From the NCBI GenBank assembly GCA_023512835.1, contig CM042090.1, positions 22,100,148-22,164,147 on the forward strand: a stretch of DNA of 64,000 nt, given 5' to 3'. Shown here in pieces: positions 29,728 to 41,249 of the stretch. How positions within the stretch are numbered: the first letter of the stretch is position 1; each line of letters starts with the position of its first letter. Under the pieces are notes generated by a model. The model was not told the origin of the DNA and searched no databases. It worked only from the letters and a program-made list of their open reading frames with translations. The position numbers were made by a program, and so were the translations under genes. This DNA comes from Taxillus chinensis. Taxonomy: Eukaryota; Streptophyta; Magnoliopsida; Santalales; Loranthaceae.

Positions 29728-31758
29728 TAACTGTAGAAGATCTTAACTCTCGTGTCATTCCCTTGGCCATCTTTTGGATCCTGTAGAAGGAATGAAATCG
29801 TCATATCTTTGAAGACAGGGAGAGCAACATCCAACAAGAGAGAGAGAGTAGTAGATAGTATGGAATGTGGAGTCAAAATATGAGCCGTTAAATGATAAGT
29901 AGGCTGGTTTTGGCCTTTAATAGTATACATATATTCCTTTATTAACCCTCGGAAACTATTTTATTGGAGGGGGGAAATTTTATTTCTCTCAACAGGTGTA
30001 AAAATAACCTACTATATGAACAAGAACAATATGACATTCCTATGAGGGTTTGTTATTAGTGTTTTTATGCTTGATAGTTGTTTTGTTTTTTTTGTTTGTC
30101 GTTGATTGTGTTCAACCAAATAGAAATATTATCATAATTAATATTGATCCTAAGTATGAGCATAAGGGTTTAATTCCATAGCCTCTAGGATCTTTTTTTA
30201 TTTTTCTATAAAAAGAAAGAATTTTATGTTTTTTTGTTTTTTTTTAAATAGAAGAAAAGAAAAAAAAACATCATAATAAACACCAGAGAAAAGGTGCTCA
30301 AATAAAAGTAATAAAAAACCTACCCATTTAACTTCAATACAACAAGAATCATTCAATGCCTCATTCATCACGTTTGATTCAACTTGAGATAAGAAACAAA
30401 GTACATATACCTCAAAACTTAAAAGCCTCAAGTACCTGCTTTAGGTTGTAAAAAGGCATTGATTAAAGAATGAGTACTAGCATAATGTTCAATGAAGACC
30501 CATGATCAATCACCACACGTGAGATAATGTGATTCATGCACTTAATAGATATATGTAAGAATTGTACAAATTTCATGAAAAAATTAAATATAGAATTTTT
30601 ATTATTAAAATAATTTTATGACTTTTGTTTTTTATCAAATAAAAGGAAATAGAGGGAATCTAACATCAGGGGAAGATCCTGGACCGAAATGAAATTTAGA
30701 CCGTAAAACTAGGAGAAAGAATCCACATGAACAACTAAACCTAAAGAATGAGATTGCCTCGTTACAGACCTATGGTATAACATCGTATTGGCTTATGCTA
30801 AATCATCAAACTGTGGATAAAGACAGGTCACTTAATGAGTTGTGCCCACTTAATATTGTTTTCGAATATATAATTTTAAATATCTTTGTGCAGGTTGTCA
30901 AGTGGCAAATGACAAGAAGGGACTAGTACTTAAAATTTTATATATCTATATCATTATGTATATATATATATATATATATATTAAGGAGAATATTAAGACT
31001 GAGGGAGGGCTAAGATTCAGTGCCTCTGTCTGACATCTACTCCTAGTACTCTCAATATAGATATATGAATATAATTTATAAAGCAAAGATTCAGTGCCTC
31101 TGGCTGTTACATGAACTATGTCTGTGTATTTTAACTCAAAGATTAAGAAAACAGGAGAAGGTATGAAGATTACTAGTTAGCATATTTCAAATATAAGTTT
31201 TACTATATAATAACTTTCGGTTAGTTACATTATAAAGCAAAGCCATACTGCCTTTGCGAGTTTTTTTCCTTTGCTCCATATTGTTTTAAGTTTTATCTCA
31301 TACTCCACAATTTTATGAGACTGCAAAAACAAAGGTGACAGATTCTCCCCACGCCGAACAATAATTTCAATATCGATAAACCTTTGCTTTTATGCTTCAA
31401 ATGCATATTCCGAATTCATACTTGGTAAACAATATATATATATATATATTTTAAAAATGTAAAGTCTTCATATAAAATGTTCATTGTCCCGTAGAAACAG
31501 GCGTTCAAGACTTCGTTGATGAAGAAAAAATAGTAATCGTGGAAAATCAACTCATAAAGTGCAGAATGAACTATTATAAAAATAAAAATTATAAAAAAAA
31601 AACATAATAACAACAACGACAATTAAAAAATAGCACTAAAAAGTTTTACATGCAAATCATTGAAAACTAATATCAAGATTAGCATGGCCTTCACAGGTTA
31701 AAAGGCCGCTTTGGAGAATAAAATAATATTTTATTAGTTAAAGAGTATTAATAATATA

Positions 31759-31885
31759 ATAGTTTAATATTTTAATAAATTTATTTACGTAGAATAATAT
31801 TTAAATTTAGTTAATTAGTAATTTTAAATTTTAAATTTTAATAACTATTATTATTTTATGTAAATAAATTTATTGATAATAATAA
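31759..31885. repeat. Small foldback related to 15489-15695
   Basis: The left arm ATTTTAATAAATTTATTTAC (from about 31770) is inverted as GTAAATAAATTTATTGATAA near 31860-31880. The arm shares about 20 nt with the left arm of the element at 15489. Confidence 0.5.
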
Positions 31886-32489
31886 CTATAACCAAAGGAA
31901 AAAAAACAAAATGAAGCATGTACTTTATTTTTCTCCCTTTTTAAAAACTTATCATCGCCAGCGATAAAACAATACATATAATAATAATTAAATCATAATT
32001 AATTTTTTAATTGATAAACTAAAATCGAGTATATAAGATATATATCTGCTAAAACCAATTGAACAGAAATTATATGTTCAACAACTTTTAAAAGAAAAGT
32101 CAAAACTGATCGAATGGATCAATTAAACAGTTAAAGTTAGATTATCTATTCTTTATAAAATAAAGTTTATGTTTATCTCATTTTGTTTTTTTAAAACAAA
32201 TCTTATAAATGTAATAATACAGATAATAATAATTAAATCATAATTAATTGCTCAATTGATGGATGCGAAGATGTGAAGAATGGCTTTGAACTGCCAAAGG
32301 AATGAGGCAAAAGTAATGTTGGTAGATAAATCAAGCTTTTGAGGCAAGTGTGAGTTGGAATTTATGTTGTAAAAACGCAATAATAAAAAATTTTCAAACA
32401 TGCAATGAACAGAAGATCTGATACCGAAAAGTAGTCGCCATTTGTGAGGCTGCTGAGAGACCCGAACTAACAAAACAGAGATCTGAAAT

Positions 32490-32600
32490 AGAGAAGGCAC
32501 TGGTCGGCCGTCGGCGGTAGGGCGGCAGCGGCAGCCGGCGGGGTGGAGCGGTCCGACTGTCCAAGTGAAGCCGAGGAGGATGTGCTTGTGCTGCGTGGGT
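32490..32600. other. Unexplained GC-rich island
   Basis: A CGG/CCG-rich patch inside AT-rich DNA. The minus strand is open over 32394-32654 (Pro/Arg/Ser-rich) but resembles no family I know. It could be the 5' exon of a decayed gene. Confidence 0.3.
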
Positions 32601-32699
32601 AAATAAGGTATTAGTGCTGGAGGATAGAAAAGGTGGTGTTGTTGTTGTTAGCATATTATTAAGTTAAAAAAAAAAAGTGATAAAATATTTAAGATTTAT

Positions 32700-32925
32700 A
32701 TAGTATTTTTTAAATGTATTAAAAAGTATTAAAATCTTTCAACTATCACATTTTATTATAACTCTTTATTTTTATTCTATATTAAATTATATAAAATATA
32801 TGATTAAATAAAAATAATATAAAATATTATTTTAATAATATAAATAGTAATTTATGATATATATTTAAATAATAGAGAAAAAATAATTAAAATATATATA
32901 TTTGAGAAAAAATAGTCAAATGACA
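32700..32925. repeat. Dispersed AT-rich repeat, partial copy C
   Basis: Shares the TAAATAAAAATAATATAAAA / TATTATTTTAATAATATAAA core with 33800-33870 and, more loosely, with 16160-16210. Confidence 0.5.
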
Positions 32926-33124
32926 TATAAATTCGTGTCAAATGTCAACATTTTCCCTTTTTTTTTTCATCTAAGAAATTCCAATATGCCGTACTAAATT
33001 GTTTACATAAAGTAAAATATAACTTGCTAACTTTTTAATTTAACTAATTTTTCATTGTTTTTTTGAACAGTGTTTACTTCAAAATTATCCTTTTCTTATT
33101 TTTCAAAATCCATAGTCGTTCAAT

Positions 33125-33510
33125 AATTCCTCGGAGCGTGTGGGGGCCAAAGAGGCGACGCAAACCTCGTGGCGGCGAGGAGGCCGATAGGTTGGCGCTG
33201 ATGCTGGGAGATTCCAACAAACACATGCTTGCCTTGTCTGCCCTGACACACAATCGAAACAAAGCCGACCAAAAAAGCATCACAAATACAACAACAAACA
33301 ATAACAAACGAGATTTTAAATCCGTCCACCGTCGCGTCCAACTCCATCTTCTTCGCCCGCTGTGCCAACTGCACCCCCTCCAGCCGCGGCGGCAATCGTA
33401 GGATCCGATAGCTGTTCAACCCCTGCGAGTCGGCATCCACACCAGCGACCCGTCATCGAAGATGAACATCGCCATCGGGACCACGTCATAGAATATGAAC
33501 ATGCAGCTGA
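33125..33510 (-). pseudogene. Unidentified two-exon-like coding island
   Basis: Minus-strand sequence with coding-like GC content gives FIFYDVVPMAMFIFDDGSLV and, after a frame change, SYRILRLPPRLEGVQLAQRA and KMELDATVDGFK. A U-rich intron-like stretch ending in TGTGTCAG (about 33255) follows, then ADKASMCLLESPSISANLSA. A TGA and a frame change interrupt the upstream part. No flanking exons are found. It looks like a truncated captured gene fragment; the family is not recognised. Confidence 0.35.
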
Positions 33511-33584
33511 TGTGACTCTTAGCTAAAAGCTAAAAATTTAATTAAATTTATTGTTATAGCGGTGATAAATTATTTACCGATATA

Positions 33585-33975
33585 TATTAAAGCACTAATA
33601 TTAAACTTTGTATATAAATCAGTTTTTTTATTTATGAATAAAAAGTTAAAAAGTTATAAGATTATTCATACAATAAAATTTGTATAACATTTTTTAATGT
33701 ATTAAGAAGAACTGTTTACTTCATATATTTATTAAATTATATATAAAGAATTTTTCTCACTTATCTCCTTTATGTTTTTCATAACTTTTATTTTCATTTC
33801 ATATTAAATCATAACAAATTATTACTAAATAAAGAAGTAATATAAAATATTATTTTAATAATATAAATAGTGATTAAGAAAATTTTTTATGGTGTATATT
33901 TATATAAAAAAGTACAAGTATTCTAAATATGTAAAAGTAAGAAAAATTAAAGAGTATATACTCTGAATGGCTTAG
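33585..33975. repeat. Dispersed AT-rich repeat, copy B
   Basis: Collinear with 15925-16330: TTTTTTTATTTATGAA, AAAAAGTTATAAGATTATTC, TTCATATTAAATCATAA and AAATATTATTTTAATAATAT appear in the same order and spacing. Confidence 0.55.
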
Positions 33976-35199
33976 TTAACGATATAAATGGGTAGTTAAC
34001 TCAAACATACTATGTATTATTTACATGTAGACACTAAAACTTAATTTTTTTATCCAATAAACTCTTTTGATGACTTTTGATATCTGAAAATTGCTATAGT
34101 AACTCTTCACAAATAAATAATCACTATTTATTATTAATATATTATTTTATTATTATTTTTAACTTTCTCTCTCCTCTCTCGTTTCTCTCCCAGCGCTCTC
34201 TTATCTATTTTCTCTCCCAATGCTCCCGTATCTCTCGTTTCTCTCTCAATGCTCTCTTTTTGTTCTCAGCCTCCAAGCTGTGGATTGCTCCTTTGCACTT
34301 GTTCATGGTGGTCGTTCGCGTCCGCAACCCCTCTTTGCCTCTCCCTGTTGGTTTGATCCTCATTCGTTGAGGGTCTCTTATGGTTAGGCGTATTCTCTCT
34401 GTCTGACCGGTCTGCCTGCTTTGACTTTGCCGTCTCTGGACCATCGTGCGATTTATGCTCGTTAGGGTCTAACACAGTGGCGTTTGGCGTCCTGGCTCCT
34501 CGATCTGGCATTCTTGTGTTGCATTGATGGCCAATCCGCCTCTCCCCGACGTTCTGCACAGGCCAGGTTCGGTTTCTCCTTCTTTCTGTATGCCTGATTC
34601 TACTAATGCTCCTTATTGTTTGGTGTCGTAAATCCGAGGGAGTGTGCAGGAGGCAATCACCCAGAAATCACCTATGAGGCGACGGCGGCGATTGCTAAGG
34701 CAGAGTCGAGCTAGGTAGCGGTACATTCTGTTTGAATTTAAAAAAAATATTATTTTAACTTAAATACATATAAAATAAAATATACTGTTAGAATTAAACT
34801 TTAAAAATAACTCTCAATCAGTTTTACATGTAAATAAAAAATGCATAGGAGTTGCTCTAGGATACTTATCCTAAAATTCATCCTTCGTAGACCACGGTCC
34901 ATCCTGACCGTCCACGTACCACTGGCATCGTCTTCTTCCTTCCGCGAAAAGCGATGCCTGTGTTGATGTAGCCGAGCCAGCTGAAGGGAGATCTCCTCCC
35001 AGTAAACTCTATTTCAAACCCTAAAAAAAAAGGAACAAGAAAAGAAAAAATCCAATTCGAGTTCACCAAAAATCGAACTTAGTCCTCGTCGATTGAGTTC
35101 ATTGTGTCAGATTCAGACATCCGATCTCTGTTCCTCGTATCCTCTGTGCGCGCACGCGCGATTGTCTGCTTGTTTATTGGTGCGCGCTCGCGCGATTCT

Positions 35200-38100
35200 A
35201 TGGACGACAGCGATGCCGAGCCAGTTGAGCTCGTTATGTTCCAAGCTTCTGAATGTTACGTTTATTTGGTAACTCTCTCGCTGTTTGTTTTCCTCGATCG
35301 TGCTTCTCCGATCAATTGTGTTTCTGGAATATACAAAAGGCTGCTCTTAGTTTGTGCGTAATGATGGTACTTGGGCTATAGATATTGGAATTTGAATCAA
35401 TACTCAGTTCTATAATCCGTGGAAGGGTCACGGTTTATTTTGATTCTGAAACGGTCGTGCTTGTCTATAAACTGGAATCCTATATGATTTTAATCTTATT
35501 GGGTTAGAATTTACATCAATTATCGAATGCTTAGTTGGTGCATCGGTCTTCTTTTCACTTCTCGAATCATCTGAAGTTTTTCACCTTTGCTTTGTCACAA
35601 ATTTGTTCAACCCCCGGTGTTTGTATATGCAAATGCAATCATTTATCATTTTAATTTTTTTTGTGTTCGCCTAAAATGTTCAAACTTGGCTACAATTTAA
35701 AGAGTTTCGATACTTATTATGGACAAGCAATATAGAGAGTGCTATAAAGAAAGTCAAGGCTAGGCGTACTGGTAACAGTGTCTGAAAAATTCCCATGTAA
35801 TGTAATTGTGTTATTGTGTTTCTTTGGTCGTGGAGAAAAGATCATAGATATTATTGAGTGACAGTTTTATTTCGTCACACTAGTGTCTTCAGAATTTGTT
35901 GATTTTGATTTGATAAAAAAGGAAAATATAAGGCACATACATATGCGATAATCATTTCATGCTGTTTTCTGTGTAAAATTATATAAGGCTGTGCATTCTC
36001 TGCTCTCATTGGCCAACCTGGCCTTCCTTTGCCGTATGAATACATCCGAACTACTCAAGTGTTTTACTTTTAATTTAAATCAACTTGATTTTTCCCTTTG
36101 TTTATTTTTCTTATGATTCTGTTTGTTCCACTAACCACCCAAAAAAATTCACAATTCCCATTTTTATGATTATGCAACATGTTCATGGCATCAATCTTTC
36201 TGCTTCTGCTTGCACATGGATGACTATTTTGATTTTTGTAATATAAACTTACTACTATGCTATTCCTGCAGATTCCGCCTAGGAAAACAGCAGGTTCTTA
36301 CAGGTCTTCACTAAAAACTCTCATCAAATATAATATTTTGATTTGATAGAATCTGTTTGGAGATACTTGATAAGTTGATATTCTGTTGACTAATTTTCTT
36401 AAAGAGTAAACCGCATGCAAGAAATTTTGGCAGGATGAGTTTATGTTCTTTTAGTTTCCAAATTTTTTTAGTCCACGTTAAACAATTTGTATAAGCCATT
36501 CCAGTAGGTTTTTTTCGCACCTTACAATACTGATAGGGTTAGGGCTGCAAGTGAGCTAAATCAGGATTGACTTGCAAAAAGCTCGGCTTGTTACTTGTTT
36601 TAGGCAAGTCTAAACCCAAGCCTGTGTCCAAACCTAGTCATGTTTTGCATGCGAGCCTAATGAGCCTGAGTTTGATGAGCTTACATTGTTATATTTATTA
36701 ATTTTCTTATATTGATCAGTTTATATTTATATTTTATACTATTAATTTATTATATTAATGTTAGATTTAATGATTTGATATTAAATATATAAAATATTTT
36801 TTAAGCTAATTTAAGTAATTAGTATTTTAAACTTAAGCCAAAGCTTGGTTCGGCTTGTTAACAGCTCTAGATGTGGTTCTAATATTTGAAAAATTTAGTA
36901 AAAATGTAATGTTTTGAGGAAACATATTACAGCATAAAGATAAATGTTTTTTTTCCTGAAAAATTGGTTTACTATAGGTAAAGTTTTTCTTTTTAATATT
37001 TGAAGTTTTTTTATAGGGCGGATGAGTGGAATGTCAATAAATGGGTATGGGAAGGTGTATTGAAAGTTGTTAGCAGGGGCGTAGATTGCATTATAAGGCT
37101 TGAAGACAAGAGCACAGGTAATTTGTGCTTGTATTATAACAATTAATTGAGATTTTTATACTTTTTTTGTTAATGTTTTCTGTGTTTGAGATAGGTGAAT
37201 TATATGCACGTGCATTTTTGAGAAGTGGAGATCCACATCCAGTGGAGGCCGTGATTGATAGCAGCAGGTTTAGTTCTTTTTGTGTGTTATTGTGTTTTGG
37301 CAAAGAAACTGAAATAATTGTTATTCAATTGATTTTTCTGTTCATGCTTAGAGCATGATGTTGTTAGTATTTGTTTTGTTCTAACATTGCACAGCCTTAA
37401 CATTCTCAGGCAACGCCAAAATAGTGTCTAATCTTCTATTATTGATTTTGCAGATACTTTGTTCTTCGTGTAGAAGAGAATATCGGTAAAAATCTACCTG
37501 CCTATTATTCTTGACCTTCTGATTCATATATTGTGTTTGACTTGGCAATTGTATTTCATTTCTTTTTTCTTATCCTTATGTTACTGATTTTCAAGGTAGA
37601 CTGTGTGTGTGTGCGCGCGCGCGCTCGCGAGCACGCGGTGTGTGCCAAGGTTTCAATGCAAACACATCTCTATAGGACCATAAGACTATTTGACATCATG
37701 ATACCACTTCTCTTGTAATGACATTTGAACTTTGTGTAAGGAATGTTTGTTTGAAAGAGTGAATGTCTAAGCACCTATTTTCAACCAGAAGCAGAGGAAA
37801 TCACATGTTTGTTTGAAATAACCTATTCTCAATCGGAGGTAGAGAAAATTGCAGTTAAAAGAACATGTCCTTGAAAGTTTGACTAATATTCTGGATTGTA
37901 AGAATGAAGAATGTGTACATCAGTATCAGCCATTTTATCACATTTATCAGAACTTGATTGACCTCTACCAACCTAAAGGGCCCCAAACTTGTCTCTGCCA
38001 TCCACATTTTGTCATGTAGACTTGATCAATATACAGATTCTATATGGATTCACTGGGTTTGTCCTTTTAGATGATATGGATATATTTGTCTAATTTTGTT

Positions 38101-38880
38101 AATTTTCCCCATTTTATTCCTATTTTAAAACTAATGCAGATGGTCGGCTTCGACATGCCTTTATTGGAATAGGGTTTCGTGAAAGAACAGAAGCCTATGA
38201 TTTTCAGGCTGCCCTGCATGATCATATGAAGTATCCTCCTATTCTTCTTTGTCCATTTTGTCCAGTTAAATTAATGTGATGCATATTTTGCTTAAATAGA
38301 ACTTTGTTTTCCTCCCACACGTGCATTGAATTATGCTCTCCTTAAACTTTTTGAAAGATATTTGAACAAAAAGAAAACTGCCGAGGAGATGGAACAACAA
38401 TACCAGCACACTTCATCTACTGATTATAGTTTAAAAGAAGGAGAGACCCTTGTACTTCAAATTAAGAATGTGAGATCTCTCATCTCCTAATCAATCCTCT
38501 TCAGTGATTGTCACCGATATTTGAGCACAGTTCTCTAAGAAAAAAATGTCTTTTTAAAATGTTTACAGAAAGATGGTCGTGCTGTTAGATCGAAGTTTTT
38601 TGAGCGGGGTGATGGCAATCTCTCCTTGGAGGAAAAGGGCAATTCAAAAGAGCCCGTCATTTCTATCAAATTACCACCACCTCCTCCAGCGCCTCCCTCA
38701 CCTGCTGCTACTGCTCTGAAGTCTCCAACTGATTGGTCACCAAAATTTAGCCACGAGGGAGCTGTGAAAAATCATTCCCCTGACGCACCAGAGGACACAG
38801 GAGAACAGCAATCTCTAGAAAAACATATACCGCAAGATATAACAGATGATGACTTTGGAGATTTTCAAGCGGCAGGTTAA
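35200..38880 (+). CDS. NECAP1-like: NECAP-like adaptin ear-binding coat-associated protein (8 exons, 273 aa)
   Basis: Exons: 35200-35268, 36272-36303, 37017-37117, 37195-37267, 37454-37485, 38140-38230, 38358-38469, 38569-38880; 274 codons, all phases close. Residues 1 to about 165 form the NECAP PHear domain: ELVMFQASECYVYL, IPPRKTAGSYRADEWNVNKW, CIIRLEDKSTGELYARAFLR, DSSRYFVLRVEENIDGRLRH, IGFRERTEAYDFQAALHDHM. The tail is basic, then proline-rich (LPPPPPAPPSP), ending with the acidic ITDDDFGDFQAAG, a likely adaptor-binding motif. The family binds AP-2/clathrin coats and accessory proteins at the plasma membrane in endocytosis. The sequence is closest in pattern to Arabidopsis At3g58600. I chose the ATG at 35200 by family N-terminus; an in-frame ATG at 35104 would add 32 residues including a hydrophobic segment. 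Two exons are only 32 nt long. Confidence 0.94.
36540..36869. mobile_element. hAT-type MITE in NECAP intron 2
   Basis: Ends TAGGGCTGCAAGTGAGC and GGCTTGTTAACAGCTCTA are imperfect inverted repeats (TAG[G/A]GCTG). The 8-bp flanks GATAGGGT (36532-36539) and GATGTGGT (36870-36877) match at 6 of 8 positions, as expected for an aged hAT target duplication. Subterminal AGCTCGGCTTG and AGCTTGGTTCGGCTTG repeats are typical of this plant group. Confidence 0.7.
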
Positions 38881-40759
38881 TATATATATTGTTTGTAAGA
38901 TTAAATTGCAGAGTTGCCCAATTGCCAAGATTTGGTATGGTGTTTTTATTGGGTTTGATAGTCTAGTTAAATTTTCATCAGCCAATACATGACGTTGTCT
39001 GTCAATGTGTTTCCTGGATTATATACTAATTTAAGTGCATATTGGACTGGACAACTTCGCGAAATACCAAACCTGCTAGTTTTTTTTTTTTTTTTTCTAT
39101 AAATCATGGGAGCCCGTGGCAGTAAGGGAGTATTTTATTTTATTTTATTTTTGGTTCCAGAACTACAAGGTGCATGTATTTCTGGCATTTTTTTCCTTAA
39201 CCAGCTCCCTTTCTGTCAGCGTCCTATGCAAAAAAAAAAATGGCGCAGGTTTTTCTTTTTGTGTGGATGTAGAGTGGATTGTGATGAGAGCTCTCACTGG
39301 GTTATAATCATTCATCGTCAATGCAAAATTACTCGCTCTTTATCATTTTCTACCGCCTGTTTTATCCGGATGGATCAAAATCCTTGTAAGTTTATCATAA
39401 TAAACAAGTATCAAAGTTCCTATGTTAGTTACAAAATAGGGTTTTGAAAAAAGAAAGGTTACAAATGAGAATTCATGTTTGCCTCCATCACATACACTTA
39501 ATGAACACTGCCCTGTAGAGAAACTTCACCGTGGAGGATGCATGCCAAAACCACTCTATTAAGCAAGATGGATTTGAGGCACTTTATTAGATGGATGCTG
39601 GTGAATTGTCTAGGTGAAGCCATGAAGATGTGGGTGCTTTCTGTTTTCTCCTAAAAAAACAATACAAACAAAACAAAAGGGTGCTCTTGCCAATTGCTAT
39701 ACATGCTTCACTAAAAGGCGAGTGGTTGAAAGTTAGTATTTATTGCTAGTTTTACTCCCACAGGTTTACCGCAAATCTTCATCAACCATGTGGGAGTCTA
39801 ATGAGCCGTAAGTGCTATAATCATTGAATGTGACTTTTGAGTACTGACTGGTGTTTTGTGGGGTCGAAGTGTAAGAGTAAACTAGGGAGTTCTGTGGGCT
39901 TGTGAACAAGTGGAAAGCAAAATAAAGTCAACTGGTTAGTAATACAGCTTCGAACTTTATTCAATGCAGGTGTGGGAAAGTGACATTAAATGGAGTACAG
40001 AAACTGTTGATGTTGAGCAATGAAAGTCCAGGATTAAAAAGGAAGCAAATGAATAGACAAAAATGATTCAAAAAAAAAAGCTAACAAAATATTGTTACAG
40101 GGCACATAAACATATCTATGTAAGCAGGGCTCGTAAATATATCTATGGAAGGTGAAGAAGGGGTGATTCTGAATCTAAACAATCTACTTTAGTCAAATAA
40201 ATCTTTCATGAAAGGATTTAGACTTATCTAATTTAAAATCTGTACTCAGTCTTGAGGTTAGATCGGATGCTAAAAACTTTAAAATTGACTTGAGTTTTAT
40301 CATCCTCAAGAAAGTCACACTATCAAACCTAAATAAAATAAGATAGAGAATACTAAAAATATTTAATCCTCAAAATATTGAATAACATTGGCAAAGATAG
40401 AGAAAATTAGATTTGATTTCCGTGTCCTATCAAACCTATTTGGAGTTATATATATAAGAAGAGCTTAATTAAATACCTAATGTTTCCTTAGGTTAATTTT
40501 CTATTTTTTTCAACACAGTTTTTCATAATTATAAATACTTGAATTGAGATTTTATGAAAATATGGATATTATCTCCTATATTTTAAGGCATCTGAATTAA
40601 AGTTTGGCCTTAATTGCGGACAAGTTTGATTCAAGAGATCGGACTTGATCTCACATTGGATTTTAACTGCCAACTTTTAACGGAATGTAATTAAAAAATT
40701 AAACACAATTAAAGTGACCATTTAGGGAAAGAAAAAAACAGTAAAAGCGCTCATTTAGA
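38881..40759. other. NECAP 3' flank and intergenic DNA
   Basis: The first several hundred bases may be 3' UTR. An A/T homopolymer-rich patch at about 39075-39245 and an ordinary AT-rich sequence follow. No gene seen. Confidence 0.5.
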
Positions 40760-40769
40760 GTGAAAATTT

Positions 40770-40951
40770 GCTCAACCGGAGGTCCGTCTCCACGTTTCGG
40801 TTCCCTTCTCAAACGACAAGACGTTTCTCTCTCTCTCTCTCTCTGCTTCCTTGGTCTTCTGAGTTCTGAGGACTACAAGTCTACAATTTCGCTGGGCGCT
40901 TATCTTGGAATCGGCAAGTTCCGAAGCTCTCCATTATCTTTGAATTCGTGG
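40770..40951 (+). other. Probable 5' UTR exon of the 46-48 kb gene
   Basis: CT-rich leader-like sequence with (CT)n at about 40827-40844 ends in a good donor, CGTGG|GTACGTTT. The next plausible acceptor in the same direction is TTTTCTGCAG at 45915-45924. The link is inference from orientation and splice-site quality; no other plus-strand gene start lies nearby. Confidence 0.45.
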
Positions 40952-41249
40952 GTACGTTTAAGTCCCTGACTCTGTCGTTACAGTAATTTAAACTTGTTAG
41001 CTATTTATTTATTTATTATTTTACGTTGTTTCTGTGGCTTTTCTCAGTATTGTTGATGGGGTTTTTGCAGTTTGATCATGTTTGTTGTTCCTTAAATTTA
41101 GAATATAGGCAACATGCGAGGGTTTGTCTCTCTGGGTTTCTTAAACGTTACGTATTGAGCTTTTGTTTTCCTGCAAAGGAAACAGTACGTAAGGTCTTGT
41201 TGTTCTACGTGTTTGATGCTTTTTGGACAAAGCTGCAAGTAGTCTGATG

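Larger units (their letters stand above)
28991..35199. other. Long gene-poor AT-rich interval
   Basis: About 6.2 kb without a gene I can support. Contents noted separately: a hairpin at 29633-29727, a foldback at 31759-31885, dispersed repeats at 32700-32925 and 33585-33975, and GC-rich islands at 32490-32600 and 33125-33510. A 17-nt direct repeat (AAGATTCAGTGCCTCTG) occurs at about 31013 and 31086. A CT-rich, partly open stretch at 34150-34720 has no recognisable product. The NECAP promoter and leader probably occupy about 34850-35199. Confidence 0.55.

Noticed and set aside
32394..32654. Minus-strand ORF of 86 codons as a gene
   Set aside because: It is Pro/Ser/Arg-rich with no family resemblance or supporting exons; kept only as an unexplained GC island.
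34150..34720. CT-rich region with overlapping ORFs on both strands
   Set aside because: Open frames follow from low-complexity CT and GA composition; no recognisable motif, and the two strands are equally open.
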